Shown: positions 11,701 through 24,277, counted from the stretch's first letter. The stretch: DNA of 64,000 nt from Paulownia fortunei (GCA_019321725.1 CM033115.1:15448673-15512672); one strand, 5' to 3'. The notes: a model not told the origin generated them from the sequence alone. Translations and numbers: made by a program.

Positions 11701-11858
11701 TTCGACCATCAATCAATCCGAAAACTGAAATGAAGCTGAGATTATTCAACATTCCAAGGATCCAAAAATCGTGGCTCCCTCTAACCATGTGTTTTATTAA
11801 TTATGTGGACCTGTTCGGTAGGAAGATGAAAACAGAGAAGTATGGGGGCTTAGGTTGA
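11655..11858 (+). CDS. candidate small ORF, 67 codons, unknown
   Basis: Starts MPLQSPIPTFKF and ends GRKMKTEKYGGLG. It is basic, with a short hydrophobic stretch (WLPLTMCFINYV) near residues 40-51. I do not recognise a family. The only support is the good TATA box and pyrimidine patch 75-115 bp upstream and a slightly higher GC content than the surroundings. It could be a first exon, a peptide gene, a non-coding transcript or chance. Open stretches with hydrophobic content near 12470-12680 might be later exons, but no convincing splice pattern could be assigned. Confidence 0.25.
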   Translation: MPLQSPIPTFKFSALIRPSINPKTEMKLRLFNIPRIQKSWLPLTMCFINYVDLFGRKMKTEKYGGLG

Positions 11859-13289
11859 TTGTGTTTCTATTTTTCAATTGGATCCTTTAGTTTCTTGGAA
11901 ATTGTAACTGAACCCTCAAACAAATCTTAAATTCCAAATTGACCCATAGTGTGAAAATTTCAAACGAAGTCAATTAAGGAAACACTATTATTATTTAAAG
12001 GGTTCTCGAAATAAATTTAAAATATATCAAGAGAGCGGATTAAGTTTAATTTGAAAATAATGAGGGCCTTACCTATTGAGTTGTTATAATTAATTAACTT
12101 GAAGTTTTATTCTTTTATAAATCTTGAAAATTTGGTTCGGAGTGCTACTGTCTTAAATTTTTTTATAAAAGTATGTGGTATTTTTTTTTTCTTTTTCAAA
12201 TTTTAAATTCTGTACTACTCAATAGCTTTATTCTTTTACATTACAAGAGTTTGACGTTATTCTTTTTACATGACTGCAAATCAAAATTGTTTTAAAACTC
12301 TTTGTTTAGAATATAATCGAAATCTTACTAAATTAAATTTGTTCAAAACCTTAGTCATGTATAATGATTCCTAATTTTTATTCAATCTGTATGTTCTTCG
12401 TTTACCTCAAATTGAATCATGTAGTTAGCAATTTCTAGTATTTAAATCCTTTATTTTTTTTAACACATATATGCCTTTTATATCTATATTTTCAACATAT
12501 TGCTTCTTTGTTGGGCTTGCAATTATGGGGCATGGTGTTGCAGCGTTACGTCCAACGTCCTTGCTTTCTGATATTATGTCTATACATTTTAATTTGCTAC
12601 TTTTGTATTATTTTTATTGCCAGGAATTTGGATTGTCAAAGTTTTATTCGGTTTTTGGTGCTACTTTGCCAAAGCATTACTAAATAATATGGTTATTTTT
12701 TATTTTATTTTTCAATTTTAGATGTTACAGTATTGGTGGTTTTGGTTTTTCAAGTATGACTTTTGCTTCTTTACATAAATCAAGGCTTTAAAATAGTTCT
12801 TTTACATGACAACACCAGGTTAAATTTTGACTTAAAATGATTTTATGGTGTTTGTTGAATTTTTATTGTGAATGAAAAATCTGATTGGCTGGTCTCTTTA
12901 TTTATGATTTAAATTTTTTTGAAATCATTGTAACTCATTTTTTTTGAAAAACATTATTCATTATAGCCATTATTATTATTTTAGCAGGGCTTGATTTTAT
13001 TTTTCTCTTTTTAAATCTGATTGCATATTTTATTTTTATTTTGGTCCATTAGTTCAAAGCTATGCTTATATATATATCACCCTATAGAGATTAAAGCATT
13101 AGACTGTGTTTGGGTGGGGGTGACAAGTAGAAGTTTAAACTGCATTTGCCTCCAATATTTGTAATTCAATTTGCACCCCGAGAGTAAGTATACTTGTCAA
13201 CTGACCGCATAGACCCCTTAAGAAAGTAGGTTGTTTAAGTTCAAACTCGAATTTAAAGCGGTTCGAATTTGGTTGAATAATTTGTTGGA
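11859..13289. other. AT-rich intergenic DNA
   Basis: Long T-rich runs. A 70-codon open stretch at 12471-12683 is hydrophobic but unrecognised and probably chance. Nothing else is supported. Confidence 0.5.
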
Positions 13290-14860
13290 GAGTAGGTCCA
13301 ACTTAGCCCACTAAATTGGTTCTATTAGAACGGTCCCGAGGCTAAACGGGCTATATGAGCTAAACTTACGGGCTGGTCCAATAAACTTAATTTTTTTTTA
13401 TTTTTGATGAATTTTTTTCATGTTTTGATGATTTTTTTTTTTTGGTTGAATTTTTGTTTTGTTTAGTATATTAAGTAATAGTATTTTTTTTTTAATAATA
13501 TACTTACTTTTTAACTTTATCTTTTATTTTGATAATTTTTTTTAATTTAGTAAATTAAGTAGTATTATATTTTTTTAGTAATATACTTACTTCCTAATTT
13601 TATATTTTATTTTGAGGATTTTTTTTAGTTTAGTATACTAAATAATATTATATTTTTTTAATAATATACTTACTTTCTAACTTTATATTTTATTTTGATA
13701 AATTATTTTTAATTTAGTATATTAAGTATTATTATATTTTTTTAGTAATATATTTACTTTCTAACTTTATATTTTATTTTGAATTTTTTTTTAATTTAGT
13801 ATATTAAGTAGTATTATATTTTTTTAGTAATATATTTATTTTCTAACTTTATATTTTATTTTGATAATTGTTTTAAGTTTAGTATTCTAAGTACTATTTT
13901 ACTTTTTTAGTAATATACTTCATTTCTATCTTAATATTTTATTTTGATAATTTTTTTAATTTAGTATACTAAGTAGTATTATATTTTATTAGTAATATAC
14001 TTACTTTCTAACTTTATATTTTATTTTAATGAATTATTTTTAATTTAGTGCATTAAGTAATATTATATTTTTTTAATAATATACTAACTTTCTAACTTTA
14101 TATTTTATTTTGATGATTTTTTTTTAGTTTAGTATATTAAGTAGTGTTATATTTTTTTAGTAATATATTTATTTTCTAACTTTATATTTTATTTTGATGA
14201 TTTTTTTAGTTTAGTATACTAAGTACTATTTTACTTTTTTAGTGATATACTTCCTTTCTAACTTAATATTTTATTTTGATATGTTTTTTTTAATTTAGTA
14301 TACTAAGTAGTATTATATTTATTTTAATAATATATTTAATTTATAAATTTATATATTATTTTGATGATTTCTTTTTAGTTTAGTATACTAACTAATACTA
14401 AATTTTTTTAGTAATATATTTACTTTCTAACTTTATGTTTTACTAATCAAGGAAAATGTTAAGTCTACTCATTTAATATTTTTTTAAAAAAAAATTGATT
14501 TTTAAGCTTATTAAAAAAAATCTTAGCCCATATGACAAAAAAATAAATTTGGGCTACTTTTATATTATTTTTATCTATATATGTATTATATATAAAAAAA
14601 AGTCCAACTACTAAGAATCAGGCCTGCCACGGTCCTGGATTGGGCCGGTTTTGAAGCGGTCTCGGATCTAAACTGGTTGGTTCTCGAGTCTAGACTATAT
14701 TTTAAGATTTGGACCCAATAGGAGCCTCGATCATATGTTCAAAACTGGCTCAATTAGTCCATACTATTCATGGGCCGATCCTGAACCTATTTTAGGCGTG
14801 CTGGGCTTGGGTTGGGTCGGTTCTAATCGGCCCAGATGACAACTATAATAGGAAGTATGA
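13290..14860. mobile_element. probable non-autonomous hAT-type element carrying a tandem array
   Basis: Both sides of the 83-bp array carry the GGCC/GGTTC-rich subterminal text common in plant non-autonomous hAT elements. On the left are CTAAACGGGC and GGGCTGGTCC. On the right are ATTGGGCCGG, GGGTTGGGTCGG and CGGCCCAGATGACAAC. A clear left terminal repeat and target duplication could not be found, so the boundaries are approximate. Confidence 0.4.
13385..14450. repeat. tandem array, about 12 units of 82-85 bp
   Basis: The core TATATTTTATTTTGAT recurs at about 13524, 13606, 13689, 13771, 13854, 13938, 14020, 14106, 14188, 14269, 14354 and 14436, so spacing is 81-85 bp. Each unit also carries TTTAGTATAYTAAGTA, a T7 run and TAATATACTTACTTTCTAAC. 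The array is very AT-rich with no coding content. Units differ by scattered substitutions and one-base length changes in the T runs. Confidence 0.85.
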
Positions 14861-15866
14861 CTATGTTGTGAAGTGATTTTGCCATTTTGTGGTTAAAAGT
14901 ATAAATGAATTAAATTGAGTCGAATAAATTAGATTTAAATTTTTTTGAATTTTTATTAAATTTCAAATCAAATTTAAATGAGTTTTAATTATTGAACACA
15001 GATCAATGTTGAATAGTTTATTTTTTTTATACATAATTTTTAATTTTTAATTAATCGAAGTAAATTTTAAATTTTATTAAATAATAAAAAATATATTTAA
15101 ATTTAATTTTATATTTAAAGAATGGAACTTAACTAAAATCCTGAGCAACGGCGATATAAATTAGGGCTATAAAACCTTCACATTCCACAATTCTAAAAAG
15201 TAACTCATCAATTATTACCATATGAGCTAAAGATTTTCTAATTCCTAGTATGTCAGATTTTTTCACTTCAGGAAACGCATTTCCGTTTTCTGTTTTAGCA
15301 AAGTCGGTAATTTGTTTTTTAGATTTATCCCTCTTGTATAAATAATTGTGCAATCAATCAATCAATCAATTAGAAGTACAATAATTGTGCAATAAATTCA
15401 AGCAATCCTAGGTGGGGATCACTAACCTCAATCATGGTGAAATGGTCCAAATTTGAGAAGTAGTCTTTTTCAGTTTTTTGACTAATTGGGTAGATTTATC
15501 TTCGGATTCTCTTTTATTGATTTACCTTTGCTATCTATCTGAAACTTGATGGTTTTTAACTTGGACAAATTGCAGAAGCTATTATACACCCTAACCCTCA
15601 ACCATCTGCACAGAAATCAACATCAGAAAGTAAGTATGTTTAGGAAAGTTTCACAACAGCAAATTTCCAAGTACGTAATAAAGATAAAGATGGTGAATTG
15701 CCCGTTAAGTAAATAATCTAGTTACTGTGAAAGCATGGAATAGAGCAGGGACGTCATCCAGCAAAAACGATCATATCGAAGAGACTAAATTCAAACTCAA
15801 ACCCCTTTCTAATCATAGAAAAGTTTAACATAAATTTGATATCTTTGTAAATTTGTTATCAATTGC

Positions 15867-15907
<41 letters not shown>

Positions 15908-16040
15908 AACATCTATGTTAAAGTCGTACTATGTCCCGTGTTCATATCTTATCGTGACCGTATGCCTGGCCAATTCAACAGTAAACACTTGTGGTAGATT
16001 GTGTTCAAAAGAGAACCACATACTTCTTGGTACAGTAATT
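14861..16040. other. intergenic DNA with two microsatellites
   Basis: Holds a CAAT repeat near 15350-15370 and an (AT)n(GT)n tract at 15867-15907. No gene is recognised. The 74-codon minus-strand open stretch at 15129-15353 looks like chance. Confidence 0.55.
15867..15907. repeat. (AT)n(GT)n microsatellite
   Basis: Seven AT dinucleotides run directly into about twelve GT dinucleotides. Confidence 0.9.
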
Positions 16041-16468
16041 GATGGGTCATGAGCCCAAATATAGGCCAATAGATTAAGTGTAAGAAGTCCATTCAAACTA
16101 TAGGTAAGAATAAGACAAAATCTGATAGGTTAAATACACAAGATCCATAGTTCAATACACAAAATTGGGGTATAATGCGTCAACTAAACCTATAGAAACC
16201 TCAGGGCTCAATCACATGAACACCCTCATATCAGTATTATAAATATCTCAATCTTCATTATTAAAAGGTATGAAATCAATTATGCACTTAATTGGTCTTA
16301 AGTTTTATGACTTATATTAATTTTATTTGGAACTGACTTGAGCATCGAAAGATTTTTGTTGTGCCAACTCCCAACACCTCTAATAATTTTTTGTGATACA
16401 GACAGTGTCTCACATTATAGTTGATTTTCAGCTAGGAGTTTTGAAAAGATCAGTGATACCATATTATT

Positions 16469-16488
16469 TTGGCGCCACTTATGGGAAC
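16469..16488 (+). other. putative primer-binding site of the gypsy relic
   Basis: TTGGCGCC followed by a short AT-rich stretch and TGGGAA is the conserved start of the internal region of Tat-like gypsy elements, where a tRNA 3' end anneals. The 3' half deviates from a perfect tRNA match. Confidence 0.45.
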
Positions 16489-17189
16489 TCACTATCTGAT
16501 TATTGAGCAAGCGTCAAGATCCAAAGCTGTGAAAGCAACTAGTGCCCAAGGCGAGCTCCTTATTGGGGCCACTCGTGGCAATGGAGGTGACCCCTACTGG
16601 AGGTGCCTTTTACGCTGGAGGCAACCAACGTCCATCTCTAACTAACATAATAAATTTGTCTTCTCTTTGTTAAAGGGGACCAATACTACATATGACTTAA
16701 GAAGTATTAAGGACCATGATTGAAGAGGCGACAACCCACACAGCGGCTAAAGCAGTAGTCTAGTTTGCTGCTAACCAGCATAGAGAGTAGCCTCCTCAAT
16801 CACCTTGTAGAGGTTGAGGCCCTACTTTCCTGAGAGGACCAAGCAAAGACACGAAGCGGCAAGGAGCAGTGTTGCTAACCAAAATTCAGAAGAGCCCCCT
16901 CAATCACTCCGCAAAAGTCGAAATGCTCCAGCTCCTGAGAGAACTGAGTAGAGACACAAAGTGACAAGGTGCAGAAAGACCGATACTCACGACAACGCGA
17001 GCGACCATGCATCCCTGCCTGGATATTGTACAAAGTAACAAGAAAACTAGAAGGCAACACAGTTTGTGGCACACTCTTGCCCAGTAGGCTCGCGCAACCA
17101 TGTGAAGGATTGCCCCCTACTAGTTGTGGTTCTCCTAAATTTTAGCCCGTTTTCTCCTGCTATCTTGGTCGAGTCCCTACCAGTTGGAG

Positions 17190-18052
17190 TCAAGAGCTAA
17201 CATGGGACTGGTAATCCACAAGAGCACCTCAATAAGTTCTACGTCAAGGCAAACTTGTATAACTTGAGTGATGCAACATACTATAAGATTTTTCTGATGA
17301 TCTTATCTAAGCAGGCATTCACTTAATTCAATCAATTGCCCAGGGGGAGTATATTGAACAACAAAGATTCTTTCATCAGTTCTCCATTAATCACAACTAC
17401 CCAAAGACAGTAACTTACTTGCACATAATCGCTCAAAAGGATTAGAAGCCTCTCCACAAGTTCGTAAACCACTTTGTGAGGCAGTGTATAAGATTCTCCA
17501 TGTCAACCATAAGTTGCATGTTGGAATCAATCAACAAAACTTTTGCCTTGGAAGGTTCAAGAAATCAATCACCGGGGGATCCCCGACTATGCTAGATAAG
17601 CTATTAGCTTGAGCAGAGAAGTATATCCAGGTTGAGGATGCTACTAGGATAAGTGCTCCTGGAAAGAGGAAACGAAATAAAAAAGAGAGAGTTGAGGGCA
17701 AGAAGAAAGCAGAGAGGCGACATGCTCCCCATTAAGCTATACCCAATTCACTCCCCTTAACACCAGAATAATAGAGATATTGGTAGCCGAACAACAAGGA
17801 CTAGTGCAACCACCACCATCAATGAAAGACAATCCTAAGCGGATAAAGCCTGACAAATACTATCATTTCTACCGAGACTATGGCCATACAACAGAAAAGT
17901 GCCACTACTTAAGGAATGAGGTCGAGAGGTTTATTCGAAATGACTATTTGGTGGAGTATATTGATGAAGCTGAAGACAACCATCATCACTCCAAGCCTAA
18001 TGCCCCACGACTATGTGACTCATCACGAGAACATGAGGGCGAAGTTTGCTAG
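17190..18052 (+). pseudogene. gypsy gag relic with zinc knuckle remnant
   Basis: Degenerate gag is readable: LNKFYVKANLYNLSDATYYK, then FNQLPQG and HQFSINHNYPKT, with stops and frame changes between them. The C-terminal part is open at 17780-18052. It contains PDKYYHFYRDYGHTTEKCHYL, a zinc-knuckle position in which the first Cys is Tyr, so the CCHC motif is damaged. It ends shortly after VEYIDE, where protease and pol should begin. It is a retrotransposon structural protein relic, not a host gene. Confidence 0.75.
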
Positions 18053-19339
18053 TAATGCAGGCGTATAAACACTTAGCTTATTTTTGTCGAGTTATGCCCG
18101 TTAGGGCTAGTAGTTATTAATCTTGTGCATTAATCTCAACAAGGGCTAAAGTTTTTATTTCTTGATCGCTATGAAACTTGTTTAGATCTCATTTTTATTC
18201 CCTAAGAGGTAATAATTTATTTTACTTGTAAACTTGTTTCTTCATTAATTATTTTTTTTATATTCTACTATCTTTGCGCACATTTATTCTTCTTATGTGT
18301 AATCAAACTCAAGCAACTCCATAAACTTATAAGTTTGACGATTGTGAAGTCACTAATGAGAATGACAAGCTTTACCCCAAAATTCCACCACTCAACTTTT
18401 CTTGAGGCCAAAGGCAAAATACGTTTTGGGATTCCTTATGCCCTTGACGTTAACATACACTTAGTCCCAGACAATCAAGAGATATCCCTTCAAGATTTGA
18501 TGGGCTCAATGAGCCATACCGACTCCCCCACTCAAGAGGTATTACCGATCTCCACACTCGATGAGCCTTACCGACCTCCACACTTGATGAGCCTTATGGG
18601 CTCACGAATATGAGGACTCATACCGACTTTCTCAATCATGAGCAGTATAAAGTAACCAACATGGCATAAAACGACCAAACAAAGACTAAGTGGTGCAACC
18701 TCGACATAAGTGAAAGCAAACATATACAAAATCAACAAGGGAGCTCAAGTCTCGTAAAAAGAAAATGAATTCAGAATAGCTAAGTCTACCAATAAAAGTA
18801 ACAAATGGTGATACAAGCCAAAATATCAACATGATGAAAAAGCTAAGTAAATAGACTGAGCATAAAAATGAAAGGAACAACTTACTCGAGCTAAGTCCTT
18901 ATAAGGACCTATGAAATAATGCAATTAGGCTTTGCTTCAAGACGAGTGACATCATATTGACTTACTACGCTACAAGTCCTCATCCAACCCAATGCATGAT
19001 TCTCAACATTCCAAAGGGACTCTACTCCCAACAACTGGATTCACCTTGCAGGTTCACCATACCATGACAAGGAGCAGAAACAAAAGCAAAAAGTCATGAG
19101 GCTTCTTCGAAGAGACCTCTAGTGGCACCTTAATGGGCTATCCTCCAGTATCACCAGCTACATCATGGGACAATGACCTAAGCTCATTGCCTAGTTTTCA
19201 TTATTCTTTAAGGGATAATATAGGAAGTCTAGAAATATTGTCCATATTTTTTATGTTGAAAAATGTACAAGTTTTAAAAAAATGGATCTAACTTAAATTA
19301 TTAGACTTGAAAAATAAAAAATATTTTCAGTAGTGAACT

Positions 19340-19351
19340 GCTCTGATACCA
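19340..19351 (-). other. primer-binding site of a minus-strand copia-type element
   Basis: Plus-strand GCTCTGATACCA is the reverse complement of TGGTATCAGAGC, the initiator-Met tRNA primer site. The LTR would begin 2-3 bp to the right (TGTTGG at 19354), and the internal region would extend left. Confidence 0.65.
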
Positions 19352-19353
19352 CT

Positions 19354-19887
19354 TGTTGGTCTCAAGAGGTATAAAAGGGTTGGGGGAGGGAGGTAGGGAG
19401 TGTGGAGGTTTTGAATGGACCTTTTAAAACTTTTAAATCTTTTCAAAAATGATACACATATTGAACTTGTACTTGGCTTAAGAAAGCTCAATCGCCTAAA
19501 TTATACACAATAAAATAGTGACTCTGAAAGTCACTTAGCTTCAGTCAGCTGGAGACCCGACGTTTGCTCAGTAAGTTGTTAAGTTGTATAAAGAAAGTTA
19601 AAACAAATAGAAAATTTCAAGCGTCATTTTTTGTGTTGTGTAATGCAGTTGAATGTATGTTGTAAACAAATAAATTGTAGAAATTAAATTAGTAAAAATA
19701 AAAAAATACACAACAATGATTAAACTTAGTTTCTGGTAACAGTTTTTTTCTCATTGACACGTAACTTCATCCTTCCCACATAGGCTTGATTGTTAAATCT
19801 TCCCATACAGGTCCAATTCACTGTTGTACACAAGACTTAGTTCAACCAATTTGTTTCTTTGAAAGTGATAAGTAATATCAGTCAACA
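19354..19887 (-). repeat. LTR of a minus-strand element, right limit uncertain
   Basis: The plus strand starts TGTTGGTCTC beside the primer-binding site. A matching end, AGTCAACA, occurs at 19887, giving about 534 bp with TGTTG/CAACA ends. Similar T/C-rich text continues to about 20520, so the LTR may be longer. Confidence 0.4.
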
Positions 19888-21785
19888 GGTTGTTCTGTGC
19901 CATGAAATAGCTAAGTGATTCTTTCATACTGCTTTTCACTTAGGAGTGATTCTTTTAGATTATTTTTTCACTTAGGAGATTTTTCAGAGCTTTTTGTTTG
20001 GTTTCTTCACCCATATCTTTCGCGTGTAATAACTATGCGTTTTCTACACAATTGGTTTGTCACACTGATATACAATTTGGAGTTTAATACTATTTGCAGT
20101 CTATTGTTCTTTTCTCTCATTGTCTGTCATGTTTCCTTTTTGTATTCATTACATTGGATTATAGCAGTTTGACTAATATAAGATGACATTTGTAACATGA
20201 CTCCTTTAAGGTAACATTGCCATCTGTGGGCTATAACCCGTAGCCCAACTAAGTATACATGCTTTGTAATAGGACTTTACTGCTTCAAGAAATTTTGTTA
20301 CTTCCCTAATCTGCTTAAATACTTAACTGACTTTGTTGATCTTCTAGTTACTTCAAATTCTCATTTGACTGCTTTATCCTCACTCCGGTGAAACACTTAG
20401 CCCCTCTAAGTCTTCTGCTTTGTCTTGAACTTTGCTACCTTGGTCTTGAACTCGTCGTCACTACTTTGATCATCAAATCTTCTTTGCTATTTTGTTTTCA
20501 GACTAAGTCTTATAAAAACACTGTCCTGTAGAGTTACTTTTACAAAAATCCTATTAAAATAGAAAAATTTCAAGAGTTTTAAGGGGTTTAGCTTAAATTA
20601 ACCTACTCATTATCAAATCTATACAAGTAATATTTATTTGTATGATGTTCATAAGTAGAAAAATTGATGTGTTACTAGATACTAACCATGATTTATGAGT
20701 TTTTAAAATTAATAAACTAATTTTAAGAAAATTAATTAATTAATTAATTAATTATTCAATTAAATCACTGCCCTTATTAACTTATTGATCAACCTTTAGC
20801 CATACATTAAATGTGTCAAGTCTATTTCTTTATTAAGAAATAATCCAATAATTGGATTAATTAATTGAAGTGACTAATTAATGAGGCTTAAATTATTTCT
20901 TAAGAGATCAATTAATTGAATCTAATTAGTTAAGAAGCTCAGTTGGAATAAATAATCAATTAGTTGTATTAATTAATAATGATTGACCGAAATTTGTGGA
21001 TGGGATTAATTAATTAATTATTTAAATTAATTAAAATTACGTTGAATTAAATTAATTAATTTTAGATCAGATATGGACTTGATGGAGATCAAAATCTATT
21101 AAAAATTGGATTAAGAATTCACATGATAGGAATTAAGAATTCTCATGGGATGAGTACATCATAAAGAGTTCATATGGTATGAGAACTATCAAAAAGAGTT
21201 GGAAATATTTCAGTCAGATTAGGACATAAGGCATTGGCCAAAAATGGTTCGTCCAAAAGGAATTTAGAACAATTTTTTAAGGATTTGAAGGCCAAAATTC
21301 ATTTCTGAACGACGGAACCTGTATTGACTAGCCAGCCATTGCTTATTATTTTGATTTTCTTGCATTGAATGATACTTGGAATAGTGATTAATCCTGTTTT
21401 CTGAGCTATTAAATTGTGTTTTTTTTTTTTGTTTTTGTGAGGTAAATTAACTATCTGAGAGGTTTAATTTAATTAAAAAAAATCAACTAATTTTTAAAAT
21501 TATAAATACCGCCATTTGAGTTAACACACATTCAAAAACCCTAACAAAAGTTAATAAATGTCTTTTTAGTCATGCCAATAAATTGATTTTTTTTAAAAAA
21601 AGAGAAAAAATTGATAATTAAAAATATATGAATCAACAATTTCACTCTTTCTTATTCTTTCAAAATAAATATCAACTATTTATTTTATCAATTATAATCC
21701 AATAATTCATAATTTTTTACTTTAAAAACTATTAAAAAGAAAAAAATAAAAAAACCAAAAAAAAGAAAAAGAAAAACAGAAACCC
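19888..21785. other. LTR-like and AT-rich DNA, no gene
   Basis: Contains a (TTAA)n tract near 20733-20753. Text at 20760-21330 is rich in AATTAATT phrases, like the LTR fragments at 34900-35700. The 85-codon open stretch at 19915-20172 is T-rich and probably chance. Confidence 0.45.
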
Positions 21786-22128
21786 AAACCCCACCCCACC
21801 CCTCCTCGAGCCCCAATCCACCTTCCGTAGCCCGCCAACCGCCGACCATCAACCATCATTGCATCGCTGCCTCCTGCTGTCACTGCTAGCTCGGGCGCAA
21901 ACCGCTGTTGCTGCCGTCAACCATCGCCACTATTGCTCACAGAGGGGGCTCGTGAGGGGGAGAGGGGTTGGCTGGAAAGAGAGGCAAGGGGCTGCGGTCG
22001 GGCTGGTGGGCGACGGATTTCTAGTGACAGGCTGGCGCGGATTTCTGGCGACGGGTTGGGTGGTTGCCTGTCGGTGGGGGTGTAGGGCGAGGGGAAGGGA
22101 GGGGGAAGAAGAAGAAGACGTTTTTTTC
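21786..22128. other. GC-rich island with strand asymmetry
   Basis: An abrupt GC-rich block in AT-rich DNA. The left third is C-rich on the plus strand (CCCCACCCCACCCCTCC). The right half is G-rich (GAGGGGGAGAGGGG, then GAGGGGAAGGGAGGGGG). A 94-codon frame covers it, but its low-complexity Gly/Arg/Glu product resembles no protein I know. It may be the core of a non-autonomous transposon or a fragment of transduced sequence. The G-runs could form G-quadruplex or hairpin structures. Confidence 0.5.
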
Positions 22129-23854
22129 CTTTATTTTTTGTAATCTTAAAAATTATTTTATATTTTTGTAAATTAAGAAATTATTTGAATATATTTATAA
22201 ACTATTTTTCTATTTTATTTAATGAATTCAAATATATTTAATAATTTTTCAAATGTGAAAGTTTTTAATATTTAAACTCTTTTATATTTATAATAAGTAT
22301 TTTAAAATTATTAAAATTATTGTAAATTTGTACTGCAATTTTTTCTATTTACTTAAATTTTAATTTTATTGAAAATAATAATAAAAATTATACCAAATAA
22401 ATTTAAAATTCTATTTATACCAAAAAATATGAAATTATACTAGAGAAAGTTTTATTTTGACAATCAATATCAAAAAATATTTTAAATGCAAAAGAAAATA
22501 TAAAAAATATTAAATAAATTCAAATAATTAATAAAGAATAAAAATAGTAATCCTAAATTATAATATTTAATTTTTAAAATTCAAAACATTACATACACCC
22601 TCAAAGATATTTTTCTCTTTATGAAAAATACTACAAAGGCAAACTTGGATATCTGCACCATTTTTTTCTTTTTTGACAACATTAATAATTTTTGTTAGGT
22701 CAACTACTAATTGGTGTAAAACGCAAAACATAAGACTGTTGCGAACTTCAGGATGATTTTTGTAATTTAAAAATTAATAATTATTTTTTTTGTAATTTAA
22801 AACCCCCCCTTTTAAAAGAGGACATATAAAGATCTTAGGACAATAGCAAAAGAACTGTGATCTATAATTATATCGCAATAGGAATTGCTGGTTATGAAGT
22901 ATTGAAGTGATCTCCAGATTTCAAATTTTCATATACATTAAGTGAAAGACATGTTTCACAATACTCTAAAACAAAGAAAAGCATGTTTTTGTTTTGAATT
23001 TGAAGAAGTGAAAACTTAAGGTGGCGTGCACGCAACAAAATTAACAAGTTTAATAATCTTGATATGGATTTTAGGTTCTTGGGTTTACAAAAATTATTTT
23101 CTTTCTAGTTGTAAATTATCTACTTTAAATAAGTTGTGCGTTCATTAATGCTGGTGGTTTGTGAACTAAAGTGAAACGAATAAAAAGACAGCTGGAAATA
23201 AGACTCTGCTTGTGTGTAACTTATTAAGATTGTACTCCAAATATTTCCCATATCTGGAGTGTAATTCAATGTGGCTGAATTAAATAAGGTATTCAAATTT
23301 GGTTTTAATTTTTTTATTTTACTTGAAATTGTATTTGAGTTTTATTTGATTGTTACATGAGATGAATTCGAATTAATTTTAATACAGATGAACACGAGTC
23401 AAACTCAAGTAACTCATAATTTATTATTTAAATTAAATGAGAAGTATTGATACGACACTATTAACTTTCAATTATTATTTTTTAGGACATATCATAAATA
23501 TATTAAAAGATTTCACTTTTTTAAATTTCAATTAAAATTGTGTATCACTTTGAATAAAAATCATAATATCAGGATGGAGCAAGTGCAATCTAACATATTC
23601 ATGAAGCTGGTACAATATGGGCTCACAAATATATTATCCATTATGATACAAACAAGTAAATACTCTAATAACTACAAATCTCAATGAAAACATACGTCTG
23701 AGTCGTGTTTAATGCATTCTATCACTCCATCCACTGAATTCTCATGCATACGCCACCTCAAAATATGTATCTTGAATCCTTTTTATTAATTTGGTATTTT
23801 TTAATTTTTTTTCCTTAATTTATCAAGAAATATTGATGATTAAACAACTGAATC
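22129..23854. other. AT-rich intergenic DNA
   Basis: No gene, RNA or clear transposon end is seen. The last few hundred bases before 23855 are upstream of the BAHD gene but show no homology to the second copy. Confidence 0.55.
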
Positions 23855-23954
23855 AGTTGCAATTTAGAAGATTTTGAGCAGATTTTCCCCTGAACAAGGG
23901 TTGACGTTTTTCTTCCCACATTAACGTTACAGCACTGATAAAGTGAACAACACC

Positions 23955-23971
23955 TATATATATATATATAT
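23955..23971 (+). promoter_or_regulatory. TATA box of BAHD gene A
   Basis: CACCTATATATATATATATATGAAC occurs about 310 bp before the ATG and is shared with the inverted copy (59191-59198). Between them lies a conserved leader with a CT microsatellite (about 24043-24075). A pyrimidine tract ends in TTTTTGGTAG just before the ATG and is conserved in both copies. It resembles a 3' splice site, so a 5'-UTR intron is possible. Confidence 0.6.
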
Positions 23972-24277
23972 GAACAAGCTCTTGGAGCTTCCCATTCAAC
24001 ATCTGAAGTCTTCTTACCATTATTTTCTAGGTTGCTAATCGCTCTCTCTCGCTCTGTCTCACTCTCCTCTCTGTGTGTATGTGTTGATTCCTCATTCTAC
24101 TGCAATGCAACTTTTCATTTGGTTATAGATTATTGGACTGTTCAAATGCAATATTCAGTTTTTTGCCAAAGCGACAAATATTGCTGTCAATTTTCCAAAT
24201 GGTTTGCCAAAACGATGGTACCATCATTAACAACAATTTTGTTTTTTTTTTCCTTTTTGGTAGGAAATTAAGGAAGC

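Larger units (their letters stand above)
16041..19200 (+). mobile_element. Ty3/gypsy relic (Tat-like), gag only
   Basis: Region 16041-16465 resembles the 3' part of a Tat-type LTR (GACTTGAGCATCGAAAGA, then CCAACTCCCAACACC). TTTGGCGCCACTTATGGGAA at 16469 is the primer-binding neighbourhood usual in this lineage. Degenerate gag follows. Protease, RT, RNase H and integrase are absent. Text at 18330-18620 with a repeated GATGAGCC..TACCGACCTCC phrase looks like post-pol non-coding sequence of such elements. It therefore appears to be a deletion derivative. Both outer limits are approximate. Confidence 0.5.

Noticed and set aside
13385..14450. The 83-bp array as a CRISPR array
   Set aside because: The whole unit repeats, without unique spacers. 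It is a satellite-like tandem repeat.
15350..15370. CAAT repeats as possible CRISPR-like or regulatory array
   Set aside because: A simple tetranucleotide microsatellite with no spacers, in a plant nuclear context.
16875..17101. Two overlapping 65-codon minus-strand frames
   Set aside because: They overlap each other in decayed gypsy sequence and have no recognisable content.
21859..22143. 94-codon frame in the GC island
   Set aside because: Low-complexity Gly/Arg/Glu product that arises from composition. No start context or family match.
24031..24267. 5'-UTR intron in the BAHD genes as a firm feature
   Set aside because: The acceptor-like TTTTTGGTAG is conserved in both copies, but no clear donor could be chosen, so it is mentioned only as a possibility.
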